Shown here: piece by piece, positions 1 through 12,212 of the stretch
Position numbering within the stretch: the stretch's first letter is position 1
How the letters are laid out: each line of letters starts with the position of its first letter
Assembly: GCA_020744225.1 (NCBI GenBank)
Contig: JAGMWG010000005.1
Span: 186,001 to 250,000 of the forward strand
Origin: Paraphoma chrysanthemicola
Lineage: Eukaryota > Ascomycota > Dothideomycetes > Pleosporales > Phaeosphaeriaceae
Length of the DNA stretch: 64,000 nucleotides
Direction of reading: 5' to 3'
The notes under the pieces: generated by a model
Databases searched by the model: none
What the model was told of the DNA's origin: nothing
What the model saw: only the letters and a program-made list of their open reading frames with translations
Made by a program: the position numbers and the translations under genes

Positions 1-3000
1 ATGCACGAGATGGGTCTACAGGTGACATTGCTGATCATCCTCGAAAGGTGATGAAATCTTGGTCAAGGGACTTCCTGATAGACTTGCTGTGCCGGGATGG
101 TGATGGATCCGTGGGGGTCCTGTCATCATCTTGGTTAGCGCGGAGGTAGTCCATGACAAACATATTGTCCTCGCTAGAAGAGAGATCCAAGAAAACTTGC
201 TCGCAGCGGGCAAGTCCATTGCCTGGCATTCAGGTGTAGTGAGTGTTCGTGCTGTTTCAACAGTCTTGATGTGGACACCCCTTGGCCTTGGTCGTGCGGC
301 TATTCCCATGTGTCGATCTTCATCTCGATTTAACAGTCCAGGAATGGATGCGCAAGTGCCCTCTGGAAATGTTGAATGCGAGTCTGTAACTGGTGTAGTG
401 TTGGGCTTCGACTTCAACTTTGCGGCTTGGACCTACAAAAGTGGTTTGGTCTCGTTGCCGGTAACGAACTGTCAGTCTGATGCCGAGGGGTCACACGACG
501 ATAGCAATACTTAGTTCCACAATTTGTCGCTGTTATTGCCCAGCTTTTTGACATCTTTGGACAGCGTCCGACCATTAGAGGGCACTACACTCAGGGCTTT
601 TGTGCAATCAGCCCACGTGGGGCGTTTATGCTTTGTCGGACTCTCGTGACATGGAACTTTGGTCCGAGAGTGTCACGGAAGTGCATCGAGCCAGCAAAGT
701 AGAGCCCAGTTGAAAAGTGCTTGTTGCATAAGAGATGGTCTCTTGTATCTGTCATTCCCTTGAGAGAGCAGCTTCCGCCCGTGCATGCGTGTCGCATTCG
801 TGCTGGTATTTGTTCCAGTCATTGGTAATGTCGTGGGCATGCAAGTGCAGCACAAGTGGCGTCGAGCGAGGCTCGCCGAAACTACAGAAGAAATGTCATG
901 AACTCTAACATTTGGCACCATGTAGGGCAAGTAGTGAACCTGAGACTTGCGCGGCCGCATCCACCCATGCTCAAGACGTTTCATGGATGTCAACAACGTT
1001 GATGACATGCAGCTCGTATATGTCCCGTGCGTCTGGCAAGATACATTGCTGTAACGGCCATCGACTCATCTCGAGGTCGCCGCGTCCGCTCCCGGCAAAC
1101 GCTCTGCGGAGACAGTCTGCGGACAATTTGAGAGTTTGATAGCGGCAGTGCAGCCTTCAAGATCCATTTGATGCCTTTGAGAGGCAATGGTTGAAGTTCG
1201 TGCTAGGGATTTTGCCTGTAGCCAGTACCGGATGATGCTAAACATGTTCTGCACGGCAGGGGTTGGAAACGGCAGTCACTCCTTGGGGCTATATCGCCAG
1301 CGCTATAGCTCCTCACGTGGACGGTCGAAGGACTGTCTCGAGATGATAGACTCGAAGGTGTGCTAGGATGAGCACAGTGCGACTATTGCAGTCAGGGTGT
1401 GCTCAGTGCAATCGCAATGCACTGCACGATTAACGATCCGGACTCAAATGCAGCGCGATTTTGTCCGCCGCACCTAACGTGCAAAATATACTCACGAACG
1501 GATAAAATGGTGCGGAGCGGCGAGATTGCCTTGCCTTAGCTGCTTTGTGCGACTTGTTAGTATGGACGAATCACGAAATGGAAGCGACGTAGGTTGCTCA
1601 CGCGGACAGTTGAATTCGCTTTCCGATATAAATGCAATGAGTAATGTGCGCAATGTGGTTTTATCCGGGTTGTGTGTCGGAAGTCTACATGCGCCTGCAC
1701 CAAACCAGTCGCGCGGGATTCTGCTTGGGATAAAAAGGGTGCGAAAAGGAAAGGAGAACGTGCTTGTAGTGACGGTGGGCAGCAGGGCTACAGCCATGAC
1801 GGCTGTCTCTTGGAGTCGTGGGTGCAAGGTGAAGTGCATGGGCGCAGACGCCAAGGCTGTGTTGCGGCTTGAGCGGTTGGGCGGTCTGTTTTTTTTCCTA
1901 GTCCTGTCTGTCCGATTGGACATAGCCTGCATACCTTCACACAAGTCCGGCGTACGCCTTGACGCGCAACCGTTGTTCTGTCTTATTCTGTTGGAAGACG
2001 CTGGGTTGGCTGGATGGGTATCGCGCATTGATGGGTGGACAAGTGCCGGTACATGCCCACGTGATGCATACAATGAGGTACTCCCGATGCAGCGCCGAGC
2101 AGCCGTGCTGCCCCACGTGATGGCAGCAAGAATGGGCGCACCAGAAGGGAAAAGAAAACAAGAGATGCAGACGATCCCAGAGGGGCTAGGGTGGGCTGCG
2201 AGTCAGGGCTTCAATCTCATCTCGTCTGGAACCGCGTGCTGGATTCAGCGACCGATGTGAACCCAGCGCAGCGGGCCAGGGACGAACGCCTTTGGCAGCG
2301 TAATTAGCCCGTCACCTGTGACGTGACCGCAGGCCGAGGCGAGCGCTCCACGCCCGCCAGCTCGGGCCCGGGAAGGAGGCAGCCAACCGATCAGCTCGGA
2401 TCAATCGATGGCGCCGCGGGGGACCATGGTCCTGGAAGCGCTATCGCGCATGGGGATGTTCCCCTGGCGGCCGCGGGGTGGCTTCTACCTACAAGTACAC
2501 CATGCGCGCAGTCTGCGAAGAGCGAGACGGTCGCAGCGCGGATCACGCACAATCTCGGCCAGCGTTCTTTACGCGTGCACGCGCGCTGCTGCTGGCACCG
2601 TGTCCTCGAAAGTGTCACGTGTGCATGCTAGAGGGGACCGCGTCGACGCCCAACGACGGTCCTACCACATGGCAAGCAGGAGCTCCGATCAGCGCGCTGC
2701 GCCATGTACGATGGGCGTTGTGGCCGTCAGTTGGCAGCGCTCGTCCATGATTGGGGCGGCCATGTGCATCATCCAGCAGCCAAACCGTAAGGGGCGCCCC
2801 CACGCGCGGGGAACGACTACCCTGCGTCCTGCAGGCAGCGAGCAGCGAGCAGCGACTGTGACCTCACCGACTTTCGGTGGCGGGCCTCGCACAAGTCGCG
2901 ACGAGCACGTTCACGTCTCGTGGGCGGGCCATTCTTTGCGCGCTGCCGCGATCGACTGGTGCGTGGCTGCTGGATGGCGCGAGCGTGGTAATTTCTTCTC

Positions 3001-4437
3001 CCACTCGCTCGAAGGCGGCGCGAGACGAGACGAGACGAGACGCTGCCGCAGCTGTCCGTTCCGAGCGAACGAGCGAGCGACTTGGGAACGATGATGACAG
3101 ACGTCGACATGCCGAGCCAGTAGACTACCACAACAATGTACACACAGCGGACCGGGTACGTACACGATACATGGTCGGATCGCAGGCGCCAAGGCGAGAT
3201 TGTGCAACGGCCGGGCTCGCATGTTGTGCAGAGGCCTCTGCCCACCTGCCCCCGTCGATGCTCGTGCGGCGTTCGAGGCAGCGTGCGGCGCGCAACAGTG
3301 TTTCGGGGATTTTAATCCCCAGCAGCTGCCAATCGCAGGGCGGCCAGCAGCTTTTTTTCAATTTCCTGGCCGCGCCCCAGCAGAAGCGAAGGGATGGCCC
3401 CCCAGGCACATGATGAGACACGGTCGTGCACATCACATCTGCCCCGCCGCAGCCACCCCCCTCGTTGTCGACGGTGCGTGCTCGTGTGCTGTGAGTGCTG
3501 TGACCTCTGCGCTGCGTGCTGCGTGCTATGTGCGTCGCCAGCGCGCGCACGGGGGCCCAGCGTTGAGTCGAGCAGCCGTGACAGGACGCCGCCCAGGCTC
3601 GGACGCAGCCCCGCGGGCCAGTGCTGGCTTCGGCACCAAACGACCGCCGCCAGCATGCGCCTGCGTCGCCATGGCCCATGGGCCCCAATTTCGCTGCTCG
3701 CTCCAGGGAAGGGCTCCCTCGTGTGGGCGTGGCCCGCCGTGCGCGTTGCTGCGCTGGGGGCCATGGCTCATGGCTGCCCGCTTCCGCGCATCGACCTCTT
3801 TCCACCATGCAGTAGCGCGCAAGTCGTGCGTGCGCAGCGTGCCAACGTATCCCGGCACGCCTAGCGCGCACTCCCAAAAAGCCCCCGACAAGGCATGGCA
3901 ACCTCTCGCGCAAACCTGCGAGCTTGACAGGGGCCCTCGCCGTCGCCATGATTTGCTGCCCGCCCAGCGATCCTCCGGCCTACTACACCGCAAATTCTTA
4001 TATCACACCGGCTCCTGGCCAGCCTTCGCCCGCCTGCGCTTGCAGGCCTGCCGTTCCCTCCACCACCTGGCCCTTACCACTCCCCCGGACACGCCAGCTT
4101 CACTCTCCAGCGCTTCACTTCCTACCGCCTTACTGATCTTCGCCTCTCCGCCACTGCAGTCAGCAGAAGCACTGTGAGAGTAGAGTCCCCATCATAGCAT
4201 GGCTGTCCGCCCCCACGCCGTCTGAGACGCTCTTCTGTGTATCCTATCCTCCCGCACCGCCTCACCTATTGCACTTGAACATCCGCCGCTCCATCTTGGT
4301 CTCCGCCACTCTCTACTTTTTTTACCTCGCCTCTCTCTCTCTGTCACCCCAAGTTCTGTTCAAGTTGCTGGGTGGTCCTCCCGGCGACCCACCCGAGCCT
4401 CTTTCATCCTGGCTACCAGACTCCTCCCCGCCCTTCA
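1..4437. other. Gene-poor 5' region, no supported gene
   Basis: Many open frames exist on both strands, but none shows a recognisable domain, consistent codon use or a convincing intron set. Long overlapping frames around 2.4-4.2 kb reflect high GC with few stops. A short (GAGAC)n run lies at about 3021-3043, and CT-rich tracts lie at 4290-4360 just upstream of the bZIP gene, as is usual for fungal promoters and 5' leaders. Part of the right end is probably bZIP 5' UTR or an upstream exon. Confidence 0.5.
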
Positions 4438-4567
4438 GGCCCCTCACTCTCATTACCAAGACCGTTTCCAATCCTCGTTGACGCCGCCGTATAACCACGA
4501 CGAGCCCAGCTCAGATCGCCCATGGTCGGCCCGCAGTGGCCAGAGGGGCTCTGACGACATTTTCGCC

Positions 4568-6154
4568 ATGTCGAGAATGCCCGCCGGAGCGCCCCGTTCA
4601 GAGCACACTACCCCTCACCCATCGCCCATCCAGTCGTACTCGGGCATGCAGCCACCTCAGCGCGGCAGCCCTCGCGAAGGCCCGGCGACTCACTCTGTGT
4701 CGCTTCCACCCTTGCGCCAGCTGTCTAGCACTCCGCCAACTCCATCCGATCGCAGACATGGCGACCCATTTCGGTCCATTCTGAATCCCCAGGCTGAGTT
4801 GGCCGAACAGCAACGGGACAGGCGGCGGAGTGCCGCTCAGATGGAGTCTCCTTCCCCGATAGATACCCCACACTCGCAGAGCCTCCCTTCCATCAGTCGG
4901 CCGACCAGTGTAGATTCTACCCAGCAGGATGATTATCAACCTCCACGGCAATTTCAACCACCAGGGAGACCGACAAGACTGGGTCCCAAGTCTCCCAAAT
5001 TGCACAGAACGCAAAGCCTGAATATGCTCAATCCACCCACCGGGACGATTGATGCTCATCAGTCTCCGTTCCTGACTGCCAGCACGCGCCCTTCAGAATC
5101 TATCATGTCTCAGCAGTCCTTGCCTACGCCACCACCTGCGGGAAGTCGACCTTCTTACTTTTCACCCATGACGGCCGCGGGTACGGGGCCACCTCAGAAT
5201 ATAATTCGTACAGAGATTCGCCGGCCAAGCGTTGGCTTCCCGCAATCTGGCAGTGCCAGCCCCATTGCCCAGTATTCCCCATACAGTCAACCTGCGTCCA
5301 TTGCGTCTAGTCAATTTGACAACTCCAGCGCACCGGGGCATTATGCAAGCAGGCACCCAAGTCTGCAGATGCATGAGACGAGACACGCACCAACTTCTCT
5401 AGACGAACGCAACATGATTCCCATGGCACCTTCCAGTCAGAGTAGTATCCAGATCATGACCATCAAAAGCCAACAGGGACACAACGTGCAAATTCCTGTC
5501 GATGTGCAAGCAGCATCCAAGGTTGCTGACGAGAAGAGACGTCGCAACGCTGGCGCATCAGCCCGATTCCGTGCCAGGAGGAAGGAGAAGGAGAGAGAAG
5601 CTTCCATGAGCATCTCACGACTAGAACAGCAACTCCGAGATGCGCTCGAAGACGCGGAATTCTACCGAGGCGAGCGAGACTACTTCAAATCCATTGTTTA
5701 CCAGCAACCTCGACCAGAGAGGCACCAGGCAAGGCCAGCTTCACCTCGCTTGAGACGTCCGTCGGTCGCTCCTTCGTACCCCGCATCATCTACCAGAGGC
5801 GGCTCAGAAGACTCGTTCGCCGAATACGAAGAGGAGGCTCGGGAAGAAGAACGCAATGTGCGAAGAAGAACAAGCAATTATCATCCTGTTTCGGGCCCCC
5901 CGCCGAATGATCTGAGCGGGACAGGAAATCCCATGCAGACATACCCTGGGTCCACCTTTTCCCCAATGCATAATGTGGCCTCTCAAGGCATGGCTCAAAC
6001 CCAACAGCCCGCGCCTCGCGACCAGAGCCACCCTTCAGCAATTCAACCGCTACCTGCCGACCGTCCTGTTTACCGTGATCCTTTCCCCACGGATAATGGC
6101 CGATACGAGAGTAGGAGTTGGACGCCAGGGCATGGGTCGCGTCGCGACATCTAA
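4568..6154 (+). CDS. bZIP transcription factor
   Basis: This is a nuclear DNA-binding regulator. From the ATG at 4568 the product is 528 aa. The long Ser/Pro/Gln-rich N-terminal half is disordered. The basic region lies at about residues 320-345, with the bZIP signature N-x2-S-A-R-F-R-x-R-R. It runs straight into a heptad segment (about 346-390) containing SISRLEQQLRDALEDAEFYR, which serves as the leucine-zipper-like coiled coil. The tail is acidic/basic, then Pro-rich. The start is uncertain: the same frame stays open and protein-like upstream of 4568, giving QAPHSHYQDRFQSSLTPPYN directly after a 3' splice-like TTCAG at 4434-4438. No in-frame ATG is found upstream, so a short upstream exon is likely. 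The bZIP assignment is firm. The regulatory target is unknown. Confidence 0.9.
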   Translation: MSRMPAGAPRSEHTTPHPSPIQSYSGMQPPQRGSPREGPATHSVSLPPLRQLSSTPPTPSDRRHGDPFRSILNPQAELAEQQRDRRRSAAQMESPSPIDTPHSQSLPSISRPTSVDSTQQDDYQPPRQFQPPGRPTRLGPKSPKLHRTQSLNMLNPPTGTIDAHQSPFLTASTRPSESIMSQQSLPTPPPAGSRPSYFSPMTAAGTGPPQNIIRTEIRRPSVGFPQSGSASPIAQYSPYSQPASIASSQFDNSSAPGHYASRHPSLQMHETRHAPTSLDERNMIPMAPSSQSSIQIMTIKSQQGHNVQIPVDVQAASKVADEKRRRNAGASARFRARRKEKEREASMSISRLEQQLRDALEDAEFYRGERDYFKSIVYQQPRPERHQARPASPRLRRPSVAPSYPASSTRGGSEDSFAEYEEEAREEERNVRRRTSNYHPVSGPPPNDLSGTGNPMQTYPGSTFSPMHNVASQGMAQTQQPAPRDQSHPSAIQPLPADRPVYRDPFPTDNGRYESRSWTPGHGSRRDI

Positions 6155-9100
6155 TCACTTTCCTACAATTTCCTACCTTCTGTTCACGTGGACACCATCA
6201 ATCAAACTTTCCTTATCATCATATACTGGCGGACACAATCATCGAATTGCTAGCACGCGACCACAAATCTTGCTATATACCCCACGGGCATTCTGTCCCG
6301 ATCATATCTGATGTCCTGTCCCATCTGGATTTGAGCGCTTTATTAGATCTGCATCTAGAACACCAAGTCCTCACGGACATATTTCTTCAACTGTTACCAA
6401 AAATGTACAAAATATCCTTCGTTTCTCATATGTATTGAGTGTATCCGACAATTTCATCTTCCATGTTACACAGGGGTTGTGTCGACCCGTGGCACATGTG
6501 AGCCACGCAATGAAGCATCCTCTCTTATCATTAATCCCAAACGCAATTGTTTGTTAGTCAAACAATCTCACCGCATAACCTCCCGCCCACGACGTTGCCA
6601 TGGCGCAGATCATACTTGGAACTGACTACATTGGACGACTGTTCTGAGCTTTGTCTGCTGCCTGCGATATGGTGATGGTCTGAAACGTACCACAGCGACG
6701 GAAAAGCCTCAATATTGTGACGCACATTGGAGGAGGGCACCTTCCCCGCCTGTTTGCTGACTACGTAAACCTCCAGTGATGCTAGAGCGGGACGTAGCAT
6801 GCAGCACAGACGTGGACCTTAATCCCTAAGAGAGATCGCCAGCTCCTCATGCGGGAGTCTTTCGTGTCGCGGCAGATTGGCAGTGTCGCTAAAACCAGCG
6901 CTGTTTGGACGTCCAAACTTTATGAAGGGCTCAGTATGAATGATCTACCAATCGACGCTAATACGTCGAGTGCACCAAGCGGTACTCGGCCGTGAATACG
7001 TCAGGCCATAAATACGGCCGAGTATCTCTTGGTACTCACTGGGGACGGCTATGTCCGTTAACACGCCTGTTGACTGGCGCCGTTTCTTATTTTTCAAGCT
7101 AATTGGATTTGGGGCATTTTGGCATCCTCAGTAGGGTTAGGCATGGGTACCTGAAGTCACTCCACCTGCTGCGGCTGCCAACGTCGGAACGCCCCCTGAA
7201 TCCTCCGCAGCTGGCTACACGTTGCTAAGCATGGCGCAATGCTTTTGTTTGGGTCAGGTACCAGTGTGTACCATTCTTCTCCGCCGCCACAGACGTGCCA
7301 CCTACGTGACGGATATCAGGCTTCGGCCTACTGCAACTCCACCAAGACATACGGAGCCGACGTCGTCCCCTTTTTGGCATAACATGAATTCCATTTTCCT
7401 ACGAAGGAAACTGGCAATCGATTTCCATGTCGGTGCAGCCAGTCACAGCCATGATCAACATTGCTCTCGAGAAGTCGACACGCTCAACGCAGACTGTGTG
7501 TAAAGCTACTGTGTCGAGCGGCACTTGCTTCCCAGCAATAAGGTCCACTTGTTCTGTGAGCGTGATCACCCGAACGCCACAGAACCAGCACAGTGGAAAC
7601 CGTCGACGCCATGGTCTGGAAGCTTCACCACGGAACAAACTCCGGTGCAACCCTCTTGAGTGGGTCGTGCAGATCAGGCCATCACACGCGAAGCTAGGTT
7701 TGAGCTCAAAGTTTGGGTAAGGCCTTCCTAGCGCGACACGCGACAAGGGTGCAGTCTAGCATTGGCTCCACTACAATTCTTCAGCTCCATGCATCAACAT
7801 CACTCGAAACTCCTTTTAGATTGGCAATGAGTTGCATTTGATCTCTACCGAAATATGAACTTGGGGAGGTATGTTGAGTGCATTCAGTTGTACTACCACG
7901 TGAGTCCAGCTTTCTACGTTTGTATAGTACTTTTCAAACGGTCCGATTAGGTCCTTTTCTGTGCACTAGGACTCCCAGCTCTCGACTGGGATCCCCAGTC
8001 CTTAATCAAGTACTAGGGTTCGCGTGGATTTGTACATCCGTACTCATGCTGCCGAGCCGCGAACGACAACACCGTCTAATTTCACGCGGCGATGATCCAA
8101 GTCAGCAACGGACCGCCTTCCCCGTGGTCGGCAATGGCGTAGTAATTCTGCCCCATCCAGTGCAAGTGACTCTGAATCTCTCGGAGTCCAGACTGCTTTG
8201 CATACGGTGAATACCGCTCCATAAAGACCGTGAATATCAAGTGAAAATTGGACATGATAGATTTATCAGATCTCTCGTGGAGAGCATGTCCCCACGCATG
8301 AATACATGGTGCATGTATCTCGCAGAGTAAGTTCCTCCGAAGGTTGCACCGCTGCTCAAACTCCGAGTTTCATCAGCCATTTATTATTCGGACGGATGCA
8401 CAGCATCCGCCAAGCATCGCCAGGCTTCCTTCTAGTATCGTGCCTCAAAAGTCAGTCCGTAACAATCCACGCATGAGCGGCTCGCAGTTGCTCAGTCATA
8501 TAGTGTGTCATCATTCGCATTGCTTTGCTCATTGTTCAACTCGCTGTTCGACCTGGTCGCGTTGTTTCTGACTCCTACAACAATGCAAGCGGATCTGCTG
8601 CAGAATTGTCTGCAATCACCTCACCGCCACTTGACTTGGATGAAATACAAGTATCCTCTTCGCGATATGCACCTAGCGATCTTGCTGATGTTGTCACGAG
8701 TCGTGACAACCTGCCCGCAGCTAGGTGCCCCACAAGGCAGCCCTGGAGGTTCTACCACGTGGGGACTAACAGCTCCACACACTTCTGAATGAAGCAAGGA
8801 CTGGCTGGTGGTACATTGGCACCACAAGAAACGCCTCGCTACTCATTGATCAGGAGCCCTTGTGTACAGCGTGCATGGACATTGATGATTCCGATCGAAT
8901 GAAGCTCAAAAGGTTGTCGGTTTCCTGCAGCTTGGCGCGCGCTGAATGCAGCATGCACGCCATCCGACTGAACAACGAGCACTAGATACATGTACACCGG
9001 TGCAAGGTGCATGAAGGTCCTATCCATCAAGCGCACCCGACTCTACTTCGGGCCGATGGCGCATGTCGCACGTTCGGCTTCGGCTGTATATTCACCACGC

Positions 9101-12100
9101 TGTCGGGAAGGAGTAGGGATTGCTCTTGCCAACGGTCAGAGTATCGCCGACGACTACCATTCACACCGCGTGCTGACTCTCGCGAGGACAGGTCACTCTG
9201 CAGAGGGCGATGTCGCCGTCGCCGAACACGGATTGCCCGCGTCCTCGCATGCGTTGAGGCATCACAAAGCATCCGCGCTTATTCCCCACCCCATGTCGCA
9301 GCTTGGACACGTGTATATCCACACCGCATGTTGGCTGCAAGTGTGCATGCATCTGCCCACCAGATCTGTGATAGAATGCAATCTCGAAGCAAGCTTGATC
9401 TGGCTCTACACACCATCTTGCGCGCCGCGCCGCCGGCTACCGATATGCACGCAATGAGCCACCCCAACATCATCCATCCATTCTTCCATGGGCATTGGGC
9501 GCATGTGCTCTTACTATTTGCTCCTTGCACAGCACACCACGCGCGCTTTGTCCAGAAAGGTCATATGCAAGGACAGGGGCAACAGATGCCAGCAGCTGGT
9601 AACATGCTGTGACCCAACAAAATAAATGCCCGTTGCAAAAAGCATCGGCACTTTCAATTGACTAGATTGTTATTCGTGCGGCTTGTTTATCCGATGCCCT
9701 CCTCTCCCGCAATCGGCGCAATTTTCGAGGTTTCCCGTGTAACGTCTTCAGCCAGCACCTCGAGGATGCGTTCAAGCACACGGTGCCAGCGCGGGTGACC
9801 CCTGTCAAGCGCTTATGCGGGTGATGAGGGGGTGTTCGGATGCGACTTTTACGCCATACCGCCCGGCCCAAATAAAACGCTGTGCATCGTGCACCTCAAG
9901 TCGATGTTGCACGGCAGTTGTTGAGGATGAGAATATTTGCAATTCGACATGTCAGACTGGGCTGCTTGTACGTGTCAGGATGGCAATGACAGTTCCTGCC
10001 CGATGCGACGTAATCTAGGATCAGATAGATCCCAGGAGATATCTCGGGGGGATGGCACGCATTGGAAGGTGGTATCAATCTTCCTCTGCGTCTGTCGATC
10101 ACTAGCATACGATGCGTGCAATATCGATGCGGCGGAGGAGAGCGCATGCAAGACACTCGCTGAATAAAGGCTGCGACTACGATTGGCAGCTTCACGTTCT
10201 ACCGTCCATTAGAAGCACAGGACAGCTGAGAGACCTGAGCCTAGTATCTGCACTTGTCAGCGCAATGCGTCGGATCAACGAAGGCGACAACGACGTTATT
10301 GCCCCGAAAGTCAAAATAAAAGACCTCTTCAAATTGCAAGAAAGGCCTGAATCGTAGTAAGCTTCGCTGCCGAGAAAGAAAAAAAAAACACGCAACATTT
10401 CGCATTACCGCAAATTACACGACATGGAACCCCTAGCATCGCATGCTCATCAGAACAATTACTTACAGTAGTGCACCAGGACCGGAATCTCACAATGCCA
10501 AACCCCTCAAGCACCTCCCCACATGCACACCCGCCCAAAGCGGTGCGGTCCCACACCCTCTCGCAAGGATAAACCCCCCATGATTGTGCAGGCCCCACTC
10601 ACACGCTCCCACTGCCCCGGGTTCACGCCGGAGCCCAACCATGCATGTCAGCACACGTTGCGAGGATTGTGATGGCCCGCATGGAGGAGACGGTCATGTG
10701 AGACCTTGCGCAAACTGCACGCTCCACCAATCATAAAATTCGTGTGACATGCAGGCCTGGCGCAAAGGTGTGAATGGTCGGGTCGGTCCGTCTTATTTGG
10801 TTTGCTGCAGCTCCATGCTTAGAGTTTGGCTGGTTTCGGGCCGCTCCTGTGTCTGTTGCGTTTGTGGATGTTGTATGCGTGTGAGGGTGTACTGCTTCCC
10901 TCAAGTCCCGGGGAAAAAGTGACGTGTGATTTCACACCGATAATGCCATGCCGTGAATGGTCAAGGAAGGTTTTGCGTAGGCGATTTTTCTCCGCGCCGA
11001 CGTAACCGCCCGGAGCAAGCAGAGTTTACTTTCCAGCCAACTGGATTCAACCTCACGTCGGTGCTCAAATCGGGACTTGTCTCGTTCTGCCGCCAAACGT
11101 GGAAATGCAGTCCCACATGTCTCAGAGTTGGGGTGCGGCGCAACTCAACAACCTTTGCTTTTGGAGGGGTAGTGCAGCGCACGTGCTGAGGCAACGGTCA
11201 AGGATTTTTCGACACAGGCAAGGTCCGCTTGCTTTTTGGCTGGATATGCATGCAGCTTCAGAATCGGACGAACATTGCGGGTTAAGCGCCGAAAGGAGAG
11301 CCTTTGCGACATGCACCGTCTGCAGATGCCAGGTACGGCACATGTGGAAATGAGCTTCCGAGTCCATACTTCAAAAGTGGCCTTGAGGCGAGGCCTCACG
11401 TGCGTCATGTTACATTGGGGATGCATTCAAAATTTACATTCTACAGGAGGATTAGTGTTCTTGTCTGCAGAGCCTCGGTCTGTCGCGACGGCAAGACTGC
11501 CACCGCTTCATTTCTTCTTCGCTTCATATTTGGGGCCTGGCTAGCTACTCCCAAGTGGCACTTCATTTTGGCAACAACCTCGGGCGTCGTGAGCCTACGT
11601 TGTGGTAGCGACGCAGATCTGTCCCGTGACTCTGCTGTTCCCCACGACTGGATCACAGATTGGGTCCCATAAATAAGCACACGGCTAGGCGCTGTTCTCC
11701 CGCAGATCTCAGAATGCATGCAGCCGCTGTTCTTCGATCAACAATCTCGCCCTGCCGCGGAAATGTCAATACCGCAACCGTGCGGATAGATTGGCGGGCG
11801 GCGGCAGAGCCATCATCGGTGTGACACGGGTTTGTGGAACGCTGCGAATCGCACATGGAACGCGCGTGCGGGTGCAGGTAACGGCGCGAAGTAGTCACGA
11901 TCCAGGATCAACGTGGGCTCCGCGGAAGCTTCCTGCAGCGCAGATGCATGCTCATTGCGAAATATCTCCCAAGAAGATAGGATTCCCATGGCCAACGGGA
12001 AGGGTCTGCCGACCAGGCTCCTCGGAAGGATGCGGCGTGGGGTGTAAGGGAGCGAGTGGGGGTAAGCGACATGTTGCGGGTTGAAAGTGGGTATGTTGCA

Positions 12101-12212
12101 ATGTCTCTCGATTCAGCCACGACGCTGTGATATGCGGCGATGCAGCTCGCTTGTCATACCGATGAAGGCAGGTAAGCTTATTACAGAACCATGACACTGT
12201 TGCCGTGTAGGC
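6155..12212. other. 6 kb without a supported gene
   Basis: Only short, overlapping frames occur, with no domain I recognise and no coherent splice series. Visible structure is limited to a palindrome cluster at 6904-7040 and an A-tract near 10377-10388. The first few hundred bases are presumably the bZIP 3' UTR. Rapidly evolving small genes or long non-coding RNAs cannot be excluded from sequence alone. Confidence 0.5.
6904..7040. repeat. Palindrome and imperfect inverted repeat
   Basis: A perfect 14-bp palindrome, TTTGGACGTCCAAA, sits at 6904-6917. About 65 bp on is an inverted repeat with perfect 11-bp arms (TACTCGGCCGT at 6983-6993 and its complement at 7014-7024). Outside mismatched bases, CCAAG pairs with CTTGG, so the hairpin spans roughly 6970-7040. 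It may be a small foldback or MITE remnant. No target duplication was identified. Confidence 0.6.

Noticed and set aside
16..417. Minus-strand frame (133 codons) with a possible 56-bp intron joining it to a second protein-like frame ending at 35
   Set aside because: The splice donor (GTGTCC) is weak, no domain is recognisable and the 5' part cannot be extended to a start. It might be the 3' end of a gene but cannot be supported.
1526..2260. 244-codon open frame on the + strand
   Set aside because: A 193-codon frame is open on the opposite strand over much of the same stretch, the composition is unremarkable, and the translation has no domain or conserved feel. Chance is sufficient.
3200..4177. 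325-codon open frame on the + strand upstream of the bZIP gene
   Set aside because: The GC-rich region has long frames open on both strands at once. The product is Ala/Arg/Pro-rich without any motif.
9007..9612. 201-codon frame on the + strand
   Set aside because: His/Ala/Arg-rich translation without motif, overlapped by other frames, and no splice or start context.
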